From Ampullaceana balthica (Eukaryota; Mollusca; Gastropoda; Lymnaeidae): a stretch of 64,000 bases of DNA. Below are positions 11,268 to 30,989 of this stretch, piece by piece. The notes beneath the pieces were generated by a model that worked only from the letters and a program-made list of their open reading frames with translations, was not told the origin of the DNA and did not search any database. The number at the start of each line of letters is the position of its first letter. The stretch's first letter is position 1. The stretch covers positions 124,001 through 188,000 of the forward strand of contig CALYLW010000990.1 in NCBI GenBank assembly GCA_944989445.1, read 5' to 3'. Position numbers and translations under genes: made by a program.

Positions 11268-12302
11268 AGTGATAGCACCAACCTTGTAGTGGTGGTTGTT
11301 CTTTCACTAGTGTGATAGCACCAACCTTCTAGTGGTGGTTGTTCTTTCACTAGTGTGATAGCACCAACCTTCTAGTGGTGGTTGTTCTTTCACTAGTGTG
11401 ATAGCACCAACCTTCTAGTGGTGGTTGTTCTTTCACTAGTGTGATAGCACCAACCTTCTAGTGGTGGTTGTTCTTTCACTAGTGTGATAGCACCAACCTT
11501 CTAGTGGTGGTTGTTCTTTCACTAGTGTGATAGCACCAACCTTCTAGTGGTGGTTGTTCTTTCACTAGTGTGATAGCACCAACCTTCTAGTGGTGGTTGT
11601 TCTTTCACTAGTGTGATAGCACCAACCTTCTAGTGGTGGTTGTTCTTTCACTAGTGTGATAGCACCAACCTTCTAGTGGTGGTTGTTCTTTCACTAGTGT
11701 GATAGCACCAACCTTCTAGTGGTGGTTGTTCTTTCACTAGTGTGATAGCACCAACCTTCTAGTGGTGGTTGTTCTTTCACTAGTGTGATAGCACCAACCT
11801 TCTAGTGGTGGTTGTTCTTTCACTAGTGTGATAGCACCAACCTTGTAGTGGTGGTTGTTCTTTCACTAGTGTGATAGCACCAACCTTCTAGTGGTGGTTG
11901 TTCTTTCACTAGTGTGATAGCACCAACCTTCTAGTGGTGGTTGTTCTTTCACTAGTGTGATAGCACCAACCTTCTAGTGGTGGTTGTTCTTTCACTAGTG
12001 TGATAGCACCAACCTTCTAGTGGTGTTTGTTCTTTCACTAGTGTGATAGCACCAACCTTCTAGTGGTGGTTGTTCTTTCACTAGTGTGATAGCACCAACC
12101 TTCTAGTGGTGGTTGTTCTTTCACTAGTGTGATAGCACCAACCTTCTAGTGGTGGTTGTTCTTTCACTAGTGTGATAGCACCAACCTTCTAGTGGTGGTT
12201 GTTCTTTCACTAGTGTGATAGCACCAACCTTCTAGTGGTGGTTGTTCTTTCACTAGTGTGATAGCACCAACCTTCTAGTGGTGGTTGTTCTTTCACTAGT
12301 GG
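11268..12302. repeat. 43-bp minisatellite, about 24 units
   Basis: Unit begins TGATAGCACCAACCTTCTAG. It contains the palindrome CACTAGTG at unit joins. The first unit and one near 11845 read CTTGTAG; one near 12024 reads GGTGTTTG. Otherwise the array is nearly uniform, so it is young or recently homogenised. Confidence 0.95.
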
Positions 12303-12354
12303 CTTCTTTGAGTATACATACACATACATGTAAGTAGAGATTCAAATATTCTAG

Positions 12355-12427
12355 TGTGTTCAAATGACACAACTACAGTGTGTTCAAATGACACAACTAC
12401 AGTGTGTTCAAATGACACAACTACAGA
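12355..12427. repeat. 24-bp tandem repeat, 3 units
   Basis: Unit GTGTTCAAATGACACAACTA plus CAGT. Confidence 0.85.
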
Positions 12428-12530
12428 TCATCTTCTCTATACAATCATGAGGAGTTTAGTTGAACTCAACATCACAAACGTTCCTTCTACACAGAAGATT
12501 ATTGCAGCCTACTTCTGCCTTTATCAGAAT

Positions 12531-13234
12531 AAAACATGGTTGACTGTCAACACCTAGCGAGTCAATCATGGTTGACTGTCAACACCTAGCGAGTCAATCA
12601 TGGTTGACTGTCAACACCTAGCGAGTCAATCATGGTTGACAGTCAACACCTAGCGAGTCAATCATGGTTGACAGTTAACACCTAGCGAGTCAATCATGGT
12701 TGACAGTCAACACCTAGCGAGTCAATCATGGTTGACTGTCAACACCTAGCGAGTCAATCATGGTTGACAGTCAACACCTAGCGAGTCAATCATGGTTGAC
12801 TGTCAACACCTAGCGAGTCAATCATGGTTGACTGTCAACACCTAGCGAGTCAATCATGGTTGACTGTCAACACCTAGCGAGTCAATCATGGTTGACTGTC
12901 AACACCTAGCGAGTCAATCATGGTTGACAGTCAACACCTAGCGAGTCAATCATGGTTGACAGTCAACACCTAGCGAGTCAATCATGGTTGACTGTCAACA
13001 CCTAGCGAGTCAATCATGGTTGACTGTCAACACCTAGCGAGTCAATCATGGTTGACTGTCAACACCTAGCGAGTCAATCATGGTTGACAGTCAACACCTA
13101 GCGAGTCAATCATGGTTGACAGTCAACACCTAGCGAGTCAATCATGGTTGACTGTCAACACCTAGCGAGTCAATCATGGTTGACTGTCAACACCTAGCGA
13201 GTCAATCATGGTTGACTGTCAACACCTAGCGAGT
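12531..13234. repeat. 32-bp minisatellite with 5-unit higher order, 22 units
   Basis: Unit begins CATGGTTGACTGTCAACACC. The centre GGTTGAC(T/A)GTCAAC is an inverted repeat that could form a small hairpin. The T/A base at its centre varies; the last 13 units cycle as three T then two A, showing 160-bp block duplication. Confidence 0.95.
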
Positions 13235-13534
13235 CAATGCTATTTTAAGACTTCTAGCGAGTCAATGCTATTTTAAGACTTCTAGCGAGTCAATGCTATT
13301 TTAAGACTTCTAGCGAGTCAATGCTATTTTAAGACTTCTAGCGAGTCAATGCTATTTTAAGACTTCTAGCGAGTCAATGCTATTTTAAGACTTCTAGCGA
13401 GTCAATGCTATTTTAAGACTTCTAGCGAGTCAATGCTATTTTAAGTCTTCTAGCGAGTCAATGCTATTTTAAGACTTCTAGCGAGTCAATGCTATTTTAA
13501 GACTTCTAGCGAGTCAATGCTATTTTAAGACTTC
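13235..13534. repeat. 28-bp minisatellite, about 11 units
   Basis: Unit begins TAGCGAGTCAATGCTATTTT. Its first 12 bases, TAGCGAGTCAAT, are identical to part of the 32-bp unit just upstream, so the two arrays share a core and abut without a gap. Confidence 0.95.
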
Positions 13535-13972
13535 TTGCTAGTTTGGTCTTTCACTTGAATTCTGTTTATGAGCAAATCAGAAAATGTCTTATCTGACTAA
13601 AATTCATACATCATAAATATGAAAAATGTATCATTACAAAAAGCACAAACACAGGATAGATTGTTCCAATATAAATAAAGAGTAGTTAGATTGACCAATG
13701 TGTTTAAGTTAATGACTTGATCATGTTGTATTAAGAAAATGTTACAGGGAAACTCTTATGTTCAAATTGTTTGAGAAACATTGTTCTAGTAATAACTGAT
13801 GACAGCAGTCCAGCCATCATATCTTAGATAACAGAAGCACTGTTGTGTCATTGATATCCAGATTCCTGATGAATTATTCATGAAACTATCAATGAGTTCA
13901 TTATCAAGTGCAATCAATAATCACTTTATTTGATTTTTCTCACCCAAAAATTAAAACATTAAAATAACTAAA

Positions 13973-14310
13973 TTGGTGGTGCGGTGGTCTAAGTCATAGT
14001 GCGCTGTGTCTGTGGTACAGAGACCCTAAAAATCGGTCACGGGTTCGATTCCTGCTGCTGGCGAGTTTACTCCCACTGAGCACCCCGACGGGTAGATGAT
14101 GCTCGTTAACCTTGGCTGGTAGTTCATCTAGGAGAAGGAAACTCCGACTTCAAACCTCCGCTGCCTTGCGGCCACACCCGCTACTCACACAGGCTAAGGG
14201 AGTTAACCCTGACAGAAAAACAGGTAATGGGGCACCTACAGGCGGTCTATACATAATAGTACATTCCGGCAGCTCCTGCGACGCCAATGGCAGCCAAGCT
14301 GTTCGGTCTA
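13973..14310 (+). mobile_element. tRNA-derived SINE head joined to a LINE
   Basis: A tRNA-like head runs from GGTGGTGCGGTGGTCTAAGT (A-box-like) to GGTTCGATTCC (B box, 14042-14052). A non-tRNA body of about 250 bp follows (GAGCACCCCGACGGGTAGAT and onward). Near 14311 the sequence passes directly into LINE reverse transcriptase. B-box spacing and sequence fit RNA polymerase III type 2 promoters. It is not a functional tRNA gene: no clean cloverleaf can be drawn. The preceding 13535-13972 is AT-rich with no gene. Confidence 0.6.
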
Positions 14311-15611
14311 CCATACGGCAGCTCCAGGAAAAATGCAGAGAGCAACAGATGCCACTATACATTGCCTTTGTGGACCTTACAAAAGCCTTTGATTCCGTCA
14401 GTCGCAACGGGCTATTCCAAATCCTGGTAAAAATTGGCTACCTACTCGCCATCATCAGACAGTTCCATGATAATATGCAGGGCACAGTGCAGTTTGATGG
14501 AGCTACGTCAGAAGCCTTTCCTGTCAGCAGCGGAGTTAAACAAGGTTGTGTACTTGCACCTACACTGTTCGCAATATTCTTCTCTGTACTGCTTCGATAC
14601 GCATTCAAGGATAGCAGTGATGGAATCTGGTTACACACCAGAGCTGATGGAGGAATTTTCAACACTGCCCGCCTCCGAGCCAAGACCAAAACGACAGATA
14701 TCCTAATTTTTGAGCTACCCTTTGCGGATGATGCGGCATTAACAGCACACACAGAAGCTGGTTTGCAACAACTCGTGTCAAGCTTCTCCAATGCCTGCAG
14801 AGAATTTGGTCTGCAAATCAGCTTGAAAAAGACAAACATCATGGCCCAAGACACACAACCTCCTCCTACCATCAATATCGATATTGAAAACTTGGAGGTT
14901 GTGGACAGCTTCACCTACTTGGGTTCCAAGGTCTCCAATACATTGTCCATTGAAGAGGAAATAAACAGTAGAATTGGCAAGGCAGCTGCCACAATGGCTA
15001 AATTAAGCAAACGGGTCTGGCAAAACACCAAGTTAACAGAGAAAACCAAACTGTGTGTCTATAAAGCCTGCCTCATTAGTACACTGCTATACGGGAGCGA
15101 GACATGGACCACTTATACATCCCAAGAGTGCAAGCTTAATAGCTTCCACTTGAGATGCCTGCGACGCATCCTAGGCATTAAATGGCAAGACAAGGTGCCT
15201 AATACTGAGGTCCTAATGCATGCCAATATCCAAAGCATGTTCTCAATTCTTAGTGAAAGAGGCCTGAGATGGCTAAGACATGTTAAAAGAATGAGCCCTG
15301 GCCAAATCCCCAAGGACCTGTTATATGGAGAACTGGCATTGGGAAAGAGGAAGACAGGTCGCCCATATCTTCGATTTAAAGATGTCTGCCAAAGGGACAT
15401 GAAAGCAGCCAGAATACGCACAAGCGACTGGGAGTGTAAGGCAGAAGACCGATCTACGTGGCGCACAGTTGTCAAAGAGGGCGTCATAGTAGCCGAGGAG
15501 CGCAGGATGGAGGAGGCTACAGAAAGAAGAGCTAGGAGAAAGGCCAAAACATTTGGTAGCACAGAGTTCGTGTGTAAAAGCTGTGGTAAAGACTGTCACT
15601 CAAGGATATGA
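14112..15611 (+). pseudogene. LINE reverse transcriptase, 5'-truncated, open frame
   Basis: A 499-codon open frame. Residues 1-65 translate the SINE body and are unlike any reverse transcriptase. From about residue 67 (RQLQEKCREQ) the sequence is reverse transcriptase: motif A FVDLTKAFDSV, motif B SSGVKQGCVLAPTLF, motif C FADDAAL with both aspartates intact, then the thumb/C-terminal blocks LRRILGIKWQDKVPN and HVKRMSPGQIPKDLLYGEL. The endonuclease and the fingers motifs before RQLQEK are missing, although present in the related element at 59195-62665. The C-terminus begins a zinc finger (CKSCGKDC) cut by TGA at 15609; the next codons would continue H...C spacing. It is a dead, truncated copy despite its long frame. 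3' flank to about 15690 contains a CTCGCGAG hairpin typical of the element's tail. Confidence 0.8.
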
Positions 15612-15690
15612 CTGCACAGCCACTCGAGGAAATGCAACCCAACTCAACAGTGATGCACCATCGTCTCGCGAGACGGAAGGATGGCGATTA

Positions 15691-16795
15691 AAATAATTAA
15701 TCCTGTTGATTATGTCTATTTAAAAAAATAATATCTTTACACTTTATCATAAGCTGATGTTTAAAAATTTATATAAAAAACGCGTAGTCCATAATCCCAT
15801 TTCTTAGGGATAATATTTCATGCTTGGCATGTTTAATATAACAAGAAAATAATAACTAATTAAAACATAATGTTACATTAAGTTGTTGTTGTTTGTTTTG
15901 TTTTTTTCAGTACCTCTTGCATTTGCAATACATAAAAAATTTGGTTTTGTTTAGAATTCACACAAGTTGACAGCTCACCACACCATTTCATTTCATAAGT
16001 AAATATAGATGAAAGAAAAATAAGTACAAGTTATTAGAAGCCTCTGTTATCACATATATTTTATCTGATGTGAATATTGCAAATAGAATTATTTAAGAAT
16101 GTTTTATCATGTGCATTCTCAGAATGATGACATTTTCTGACCATGACAATAATTGATTAACCAACAAAAACACAAAAACAATGTCAACCAAAATAATCAA
16201 ACTTTGGATTTTCCATCTAGAAGAGCGATACAATTTGTCAGAATTATTACATAAATTTCTACAGTGCGTCCTGGGTCTATCCTATCTAACAATGATCTCA
16301 TATTATTCCAGTTAACTATCTGACTCTCAACTAACAAGAACAAAACTTTGTCTACTGATTCCTAATGATTTTTTAGTTATCTCAATGAATTCTAATGTAT
16401 GTTCATATGCATGTTGGTGAACCTGGGTCATTATAGCTGTTTATTTTACTGTTTGCTAGCCATGTACTCACAACCATCATCAATTTTAGAGGCACAACGA
16501 ATCAAAGGAAATGCAAAAAGACATTCAAGATAAACAACTTTCAATATGGAAATGTAAGACATTCAAGATAAACAACTTTCAATATGGAAATGTAAGTCAA
16601 AGAAAACACTGAATGGTTAGGCAATGACAAAACATTCAAATTTATGGACTAATCATTCTTTGTAACTGTAGCCTTAGAGTTACAGCACTGTTTGTCAGAT
16701 TTATAGAAACAGCTGCTGTAAAATAATTTACCCTGTTGCTAAAAACAAATCTTTGCTCCACCAAAGAAACCATTGAACAACTTTAAAATGTTGTT
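15691..16795. other. AT-rich spacer, no gene
   Basis: Only a 39-bp direct duplication (GACATTCAAGATAAACAACT, near 16520 and 16558) is visible. No coding frame is supported. Confidence 0.5.
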
Positions 16796-16807
16796 TAGTT
16801 GGACCAT

Positions 16808-17694
16808 CCTGGTGGTCAATTCAATGTGGGCCAACAGTCCTGGCGGTCAATGTGGGCCAACAGTCCTGGCGGTCAATGTGGGCCAACAGTCCTGGCGGTT
16901 AATGTGGGCCAACAGTCCTGGTGGTCAATGTGGGCCAACAGTCCTGGTGGTCAATGTGGGCCAACAGTCCTGGTGGTCAATGTGGGCCAACAGTCCTAGT
17001 GGTCAATGTGGGCCAACAGTCCTGGTGGTCAATGTGGGCCAACAGTCCTAGTGGTCAATGTGGGCCAACAGTCCTAGTGGTCAATGTGGGCCAACAGTCC
17101 TAGTGTTCAATGTGGGCCAACAGTCCTGGTGGTCAATGTGGGCCAACAGTCCTGGTGGTCAATGTGGGCCAACAGTCCTGGTGGTCAATGTGGGCCAACA
17201 GTCCTGGTGGTCAATGTGGGCCAACAGTCCTGGTGGTCAATGTGGGCCAACAGTCCTGGTGGTCAATGTGGGCCAACAGTCCTGGTGGTCAATGTGGGCC
17301 AACAGTCCTGGTGGTCAATGTGGGCCAACAGTCCTGGTGGTCAATGTGGGCCAACAGTCCTGGTGGTCAATGTGGGCCAACAGTCCTGGTGGTCAATGTG
17401 GGCCAACAGTCCTGGTGGTCAATGTGGGCCAACAGTCCTGGTGGTCAATGTGGGTCAACAGTCCTGGTGGTCAATGTGGGCCAACAGTCCTGGTGGTCAA
17501 TGTGGGCCAACAGTCCTGGTGGTCAATGTGGGCCAACAGTCCTGGTGGTCAATGTGGGCCAACAGTCCTGGTGGTCAATGTGGGCCAACAGTCCTGGTGG
17601 TCAATGTGGGCCAACAGTCCTGGTGGTCAATGTGGGCCAACAGTCCTGGTGGTCAATGTGGGCCAACAGTCCTGGTGGTCAATGTGGGCTAACA
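16808..17694. repeat. 26-bp minisatellite, about 34 units
   Basis: Unit begins GGTCAATGTGGGCCAACAGT. Variation (CTGGCGG, CTAGTGG) is confined to the 5' third; the rest is uniform. A period of 26 drives three-frame open reading with Trp/Cys/Gly-rich peptides, which I regard as artefact. Confidence 0.95.
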
Positions 17695-17827
17695 GTCACA
17701 ATCTGATTTATTCAATAAATACAGGAGCACAGACAGGGGCACCCAAACTTTGAGTCTGATTAAAGAGTGTCAAGATCATGTCACTAACGGTCAAGATGAT
17801 GTCAACAACTCAGTCAAGATTTATTAA

Positions 17828-17876
17828 AGAGAGTGAGTATGTATGAGTATGTATGAGTATGTATGAGTATGTAGAT
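17828..17876. repeat. 10-bp tandem repeat, about 4-5 units
   Basis: Unit GTATGAGTAT. Confidence 0.85.
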
Positions 17877-17924
17877 TTATCAGAACATTATATTAATAAT
17901 CATTTAAAGCCACTCATAAAAACT

Positions 17925-19990
17925 GTTAATGTGTGTAGTTAAAGTAAGCATACATCACTCAGTGTTAATGTATATTGTTAAAGTAAGCACACATCACTCA
18001 GTGTTAATGTGTGTAGTTAAAGTAAGCACACATCACTCAGTGTTAATGTGTGTAGTTAAAGTAAGCACACATCACTCAGTGTTAATGTGTGTAGTTAAAG
18101 TAAGCACACATCACTCAGTGTTAATGTGTGTAGTTAAAGTAAGCACACATCACTCAGTGTTAATGTGTGTAGTTAAAGTAAGCACACATCACTCAGTGTT
18201 AATGTGTGTAGTTAAAGTAAGCACACATCACTGAGTGTTAATGTGTGTAGTTAAAGTAAGCACACATCACTCAGTGTTAATGTGTGTAGTTAAAGTAAGC
18301 ACACATCACTGAGTGTTAATGTGTGTAGTTAAAGTAAGCACACATCACTCAGTGTTAATGTGTGTAGTTAAAGTAAGCACACATCACTGAGTGTTAATGT
18401 GTGTAGTTAAAGTAAGCACACATCACTCAGTGTTAATGTGTGTAGTTAAAGTAAGCACACATCACTCAGTGTTAATGTGTGTAGTTAAAGTAAGCACACA
18501 TCACTCAGTGTTAATGTGTGTAGTTAAAGTAAGCACACATCACTCAGTGTTAATGTGTGTAGTTAAAGTAAGCACACATCACTCAGTGTTAATGTGTGTA
18601 GTTAAAGTAAGCACACATCACTCAGTGTTAATGTGTGTAGTTAAAGTAAGCACACATCACTCAGTGTTAATGTGTGTAGTTAAAGTAAGCACACATCACT
18701 CAGTGTTAATGTGTGTAGTTAAAGTAAGCACACATCACTGAGTGTTAATGTGTGTAGTTAAAGTAAGCACACATCACTCAGTGTTAATGTGTGTAGTTAA
18801 AGTAAGCACACATCACTGAGTGTTAATGTGTGTAGTTAAAGTAAGCACACATCACTCAGTGTTAATGTGTGTAGTTAAAGTAAGCACACATCACTCAGTG
18901 TTAATGTGTGTAGTTAAAGTAAGCACACATCACTCAGTGTTAATGTGTGTAGTTAAAGTAAGCACACATCACTCAGTGTTAATGTGTGTAGTTAAAGTAA
19001 GCACACATCACTCAGTGTTAATGTGTGTAGTTAAAGTAAGCACACATCACTCAGTGTTAATGTGTGTAGTTAAAGTAAGCACACATCACTCAGTGTTAAT
19101 GTGTGTAGTTAAAGTAAGCACACATCACTCAGTGTTAATGTGTGTAGTTAAAGTAAGCACACATCACTCAGTGTTAATGTGTGTAGTTAAAGTAAGCACA
19201 CATCACTCAGTGTTAATGTGTGTAGTTAAAGTAAGCACACATCACTGAGTGTTAATGTGTGTAGTTAAAGTAAGCACACATCACTCAGTGTTAATGTGTG
19301 TAGTTAAAGTAAGCACACATCACTGAGTGTTAATGTGTGTAGTTAAAGTAAGCACACATCACTCAGTGTTAATGTGTGTAGTTAAAGTAAGCACACATCA
19401 CTCAGTGTTAATGTGTGTAGTTAAAGTAAGCACACATCACTCAGTGTTAATGTGTGTAGTTAAAGTAAGCACACATCACTCAGTGTTAATGTGTGTAGTT
19501 AAAGTAAGCACACATCACTCAGTGTTAATGTGTGTAGTTAAAGTAAGCACACATCACTCAGTGTTAATGTGTGTAGTTAAAGTAAGCACACATCACTCAG
19601 TGTTAATGTGTGTAGTTAAAGTAAGCACACATCACTCAGTGTTAATGTGTGTAGTTAAAGTAAGCACACATCACTCAGTGTTAATGTGTGTAGTTAAAGT
19701 AAGCACACATCACTCAGTGTTAATGTGTGTAGTTAAAGTAAGCACACATCACTCAGTGTTAATGTGTGTAGTTAAAGTAAGCACACATCACTCAGTGTTA
19801 ATGTGTGTAGTTAAAGTAAGCACACATCACTCAGTGTTAATGTGTGTAGTTAAAGTAAGCACACATCACTCAGTGTTAATGTGTGTAGTTAAAGTAAGCA
19901 CACATCACTCAGTGTTAATGTGTGTAGTTAAAGTAAGCACACATCACTCAGTGTTAATGTGTGTAGTTAAAGTAAGCACACATCACTGAG
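17925..19990. repeat. 39-bp minisatellite, about 53 units
   Basis: Unit begins TGTTAATGTGTGTAGTTAAA. It is open in one plus frame (13 residues per unit), closed only where CTCAG is CTGAG. CTGAG units sit at 18231, 18309, 18387, 18738, 18816, 19245, 19323 and 19986. Pairs 78 bp apart recur at steps of 429 and 507 bp (11 and 13 units), recording block duplication. Confidence 0.95.
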
Positions 19991-20053
19991 TGGAACAATA
20001 ATATCTGTGCTTGTGTTCATTGTACTGAAGTTGTAAACAAATTTATAGACAGT

Positions 20054-20059
20054 TTTATT
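20054..20059 (-). other. Candidate polyadenylation signal
   Basis: TTTATT on the plus strand reads AATAAA on the minus strand, about 345 bases past the stop codon of the host gene. 20060-20403 would be its 3' untranslated region. Confidence 0.35.
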
Positions 20060-20403
20060 AACAAAGTTCATTTATGTTTCTTTTGTACATTTGTGAAATA
20101 AATATTTTTTTATCTAATGGACAAAACAAAGAAAATAATGACTTCTCTAAATAAAGTCAACAAACAATGTAGATACTAAAACTATGTTTAAATTAATAAC
20201 TGTATTACTAACTGTATCAATAACTGTATTAACTGTAATAACTGTACACTTTTGAATGCCAATTCAGTGATTGGACCATGTCTTTAAAAACTTTCTGTAA
20301 ATGAAAATATGTCAAAAATACAAAGTTGTACACAAATGTACACAATGAAATAAATTGCACTTATTGAACTTATTTGCAAAAGGCTGAGCATTTGTCTATT
20401 GCA

Positions 20404-28003
<7,600 letters not shown>

Positions 28004-28084
28004 CTAAGAAAATATAAGTTTGAAAAAGAATAATTTTAATTGCAAGATTCAATTAAGTACAAATAGTAACGAAAGTTAGTGTAA

Positions 28085-28256
28085 GCCTATCTAGATATAG
28101 TTAGGCCTATCTAGAATATAGATATAGTCATGCCTATCTAGATATAGTTAGGCCTGTCTAGATATATTTAGGCCTATCTAGATATAGTTAGGCCTATCTA
28201 GATAAAGTTAGGCCTATCTAGATAAAGTTAGGCCTATCTAAATTTATTTAGGCCTA
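28085..28256. repeat. 20-bp tandem repeat, about 8 units
   Basis: Unit TTAGGCCTATCTAGATATAG, containing palindromes AGGCCT and CTAG. Confidence 0.9.
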
Positions 28257-28439
28257 GCCCTTGGCTTGAGTTAGAGAATAAAAAATCACTAAGCTGATGA
28301 TATTTCTAGTCTCTAGACCTATGCCCATACTATAGACTACAGGAATAGACTAAAATTAATAGTATACTATTCAATAGACATTTCAATTATTTTGTGGTAT
28401 GAAGGCCATTCTAGGTCTAGCAGATGAGTGAAGAGTTAA

Positions 28440-29057
28440 ATAGTTTGACTAATATACGTGTAGGCTATGTAGGTCTAGTTTGACTAATATACGTGCAGGC
28501 TATGAAGGTCTAGTTTGACTAATATACGTGTAGGCTATGAAGGTCTAGTTTGACTAATATACGTGTAGGCTATATGAAGGTCTAGTTTGACTAATATACC
28601 TGTAGGCTATATGAAGGTCTAGTTTGACTAATATACGTGTAGGCTATGTAGGTCTAGTTTGACTAATATACCTGTAGGCTATATGAAGGTCTAGTTTGAC
28701 TAATATACGTGTAGGCTATGAAGGTCTAGTTTGACTAATATACCTGTAGGCTATATGAAGGTCTAGTTTGACTAATATACGTGTAGGCTATGAAGGTCTA
28801 GTTTGACTAATATACCTGTAGGCTATATGAAGGTCTAGTTTGACTAATATACGTGTAGGCTATATGAAGGTCTAGTTTGACTAATATACGTGCGTGTAGG
28901 CTATGAAGGTCTAGTTTGACTAATATACCTGTAGGCTATATGAAGGTCTAGTTTGACTAATATACGTGTAGGCTATGAAGGTCTAGTTTGACTAATATAC
29001 GTGTAGGCTATGTAGGTCTAGTTTGACTAATATACGTGCAGGCTATGAAGGTCTAGT
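28440..29057. repeat. 35/37-bp minisatellite, about 17 units
   Basis: Unit begins TAGTTTGACTAATATACGTG. Two forms alternate: a 37-bp form with CTATATGAAGG and usually ACCTG, and a 35-bp form with CTATGAAGG and ACGTG. The alternation gives a 72-bp dimer over much of the array. 29058-29570 beyond is AT-rich with no gene. Confidence 0.95.
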
Positions 29058-29569
29058 TCATCGGATCAAATCAGTAATCATTGGCAGATTAAATTTTCAG
29101 TTCAATATTATATGTACGTATTTTAAAATCAAGGAAATGAAGTTTATTTATTTGATGAATATATTTTTATTTAGAATGATCAATCAGACAAAGGATTAAA
29201 CCACAAAAAATATAATTATAATAAATGTCAAAACTCTATAATGATTTAATGAAATTTCCCAAAGTGAAAAAGTTTCAAAACTTTTCCATGATTTGTAAAA
29301 ATGTGTTGTCTTAAGCTAGTTTTTGCACATATTTCAACGCATTTTATAACACATAAAGATACATTGTTTTTACAAAACCCTTCCCTTTAAAAATAAAGGT
29401 ATAAATTTCCCATTTATAATCTACACAATAACTAATAATATTAAATTTTAAGGATCCCTTCACGCCTCTAAATAAACCATAAAATCAGTGTTAAAATGAG
29501 TTGGCCTCGGCCGAACAATTTGACTCATTTACTCATCTGGTAACAGGGTCCTGGTCATTAAATAAGCGA

Positions 29570-29702
29570 TATCTCAAGACTGAGGCAATGTCCTCAATGT
29601 CCTTATATTAAGATATCTCAAGACTGAGGCAATGTCCTTATATTAAGATATCTCAAGACTGAGGCAATGTCCTCAATGTCCTCAATGTCCTTATATTAAG
29701 AT
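29570..29702. repeat. Tandem repeat with variable internal 12-mer
   Basis: Three units of ATATCTCAAGACTGAGGCAA; each contains one to three copies of AATGTCCTC. Confidence 0.8.
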
Positions 29703-29865
29703 TCAACTTATTGGATATCATGCATTACAGACGATCCTTCCATACAGAAGATACTTGCGTCCTGTGTTTATCAGTGGTTTATATTTGATCTAATATTTTT
29801 GTTTTAAATTTTAATAGTGAAGTTTTCCTTGTTTGCTTGGGCAACCCATTCCAAGACTTAGTTTT

Positions 29866-30066
29866 GTTTGGCCTAATAACACAATTCAATAACTACACCG
29901 ATGGCCTAATAACACAATTCAATAACTACACCGATGGCCTAATAACACAATTCAATAACTACACCGATGGCCTAATAACACAATTCAATAACTACACCGA
30001 TGGCCTAATAACACAACTCAATAACTACACCGATGGCCTAATAACACAATTCAATAACTACACCGA
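29866..30066. repeat. 33-bp minisatellite, 6 units
   Basis: Unit begins CCTAATAACACAATTCAATA. It is open in one plus frame because 33 is a multiple of three. Confidence 0.95.
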
Positions 30067-30326
30067 TGGCCCAATAACTACACCGATGGCCCAATAACTA
30101 CACCGATGGCCCAATAACTACACCGATGGCCCAATAACTACACCGATGGCCCAATAACTACACCGATGGCCCAATAACTACACCGATGGCCCAATAACTA
30201 CACCGATGGCCCAATAACTACACCGATGGCCCAATAACTACACCGATGGCCCAATAACTACACCGATGGCCCAATAACTACACCGATGGCCCAATAACTA
30301 CACCGATGGCCCAATAACTACACCGA
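30062..30326. repeat. 20-bp minisatellite, about 13 units
   Basis: Unit CCCAATAACTACACCGATGG equals the preceding 33-bp unit minus 13 bases, so it arose by internal deletion of the neighbouring unit and then expanded. Confidence 0.95.
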
Positions 30327-30385
30327 TGCTATTTGAAGGTAACCGGGTGTACATTGGCTGAAAACAGATTTGATAAAAAAAGAGA

Positions 30386-30944
30386 ATGATTGACTTGATA
30401 ATGTCGTGGTTCCTGAGAATGATTGACTTGATAATGTCGTGCTCCTGAGAATGATTGACTTGATAATGTCGTGGTTCCTGAGAATGATTGACTTGATAAT
30501 GTCGTGGTTACTGAGAATGATTGACTTGATAATGTCGTGGTTCCTGAGAATGATTGACTTGATAATGTCGTGGTTCCTGAGAATGATTGACTTGATAATG
30601 TCGTGGTTCCTGAGAATGATTGACTTGATAATGTCGTGGTTCCTGAGAATGATTGACTTGATAATGTCGTGGTTCCTGAGAATGATTGACTTGATAATGT
30701 TGTGGTTCCTGAGAATGATTGACTTGATAATGTCGTGGTTCCTGAGAATGATTGACTTGATAATGTCGTGGTTCCTGAGAATGATTGACTTGATAATGTC
30801 GTGGTTCCTGAGAATGATTGACTTGATAATGTCGTGGTTCCTGAGAATGATTGACTTGATAATGTCGTGGTTCCTGAGATTGATTGACTTGATAATGTCG
30901 TGGTTCCTGAGAATGATTGACTTGATAATGTCGTGGTTCCTTTA
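30386..30944. repeat. 33-bp minisatellite, about 17 units
   Basis: Unit begins GAGAATGATTGACTTGATAA and ends GTCGTGGTTCCT. Open frames on both strands (up to 254 codons) are repeat artefacts. Confidence 0.95.
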
Positions 30945-30989
30945 CTAAATCTTTGCAGGCACAACTCATTGTGGTCATCTGGTTCTATA

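Noticed and set aside
13973..14055. Functional tRNA gene
   Set aside because: A and B boxes are present but the arms do not pair into a cloverleaf and the sequence continues into a SINE body. The same holds for 58167-58240 and 59072-59140.
14150..15599. Minus-strand frames of 85-158 codons across the LINE
   Set aside because: Shadows of the reverse transcriptase frame on the plus strand.
16773..17753. Long open frames rich in Trp, Gly and Cys, repeat-protein-like
   Set aside because: All three plus frames are open because the 26-bp unit lacks stops in any frame; no start context, splice sites or codon bias. Same reasoning applies to frames at 1593-2298, 17929-19989, 29837-31093, 34950-35662, 41497-42324 and 63408-63692.
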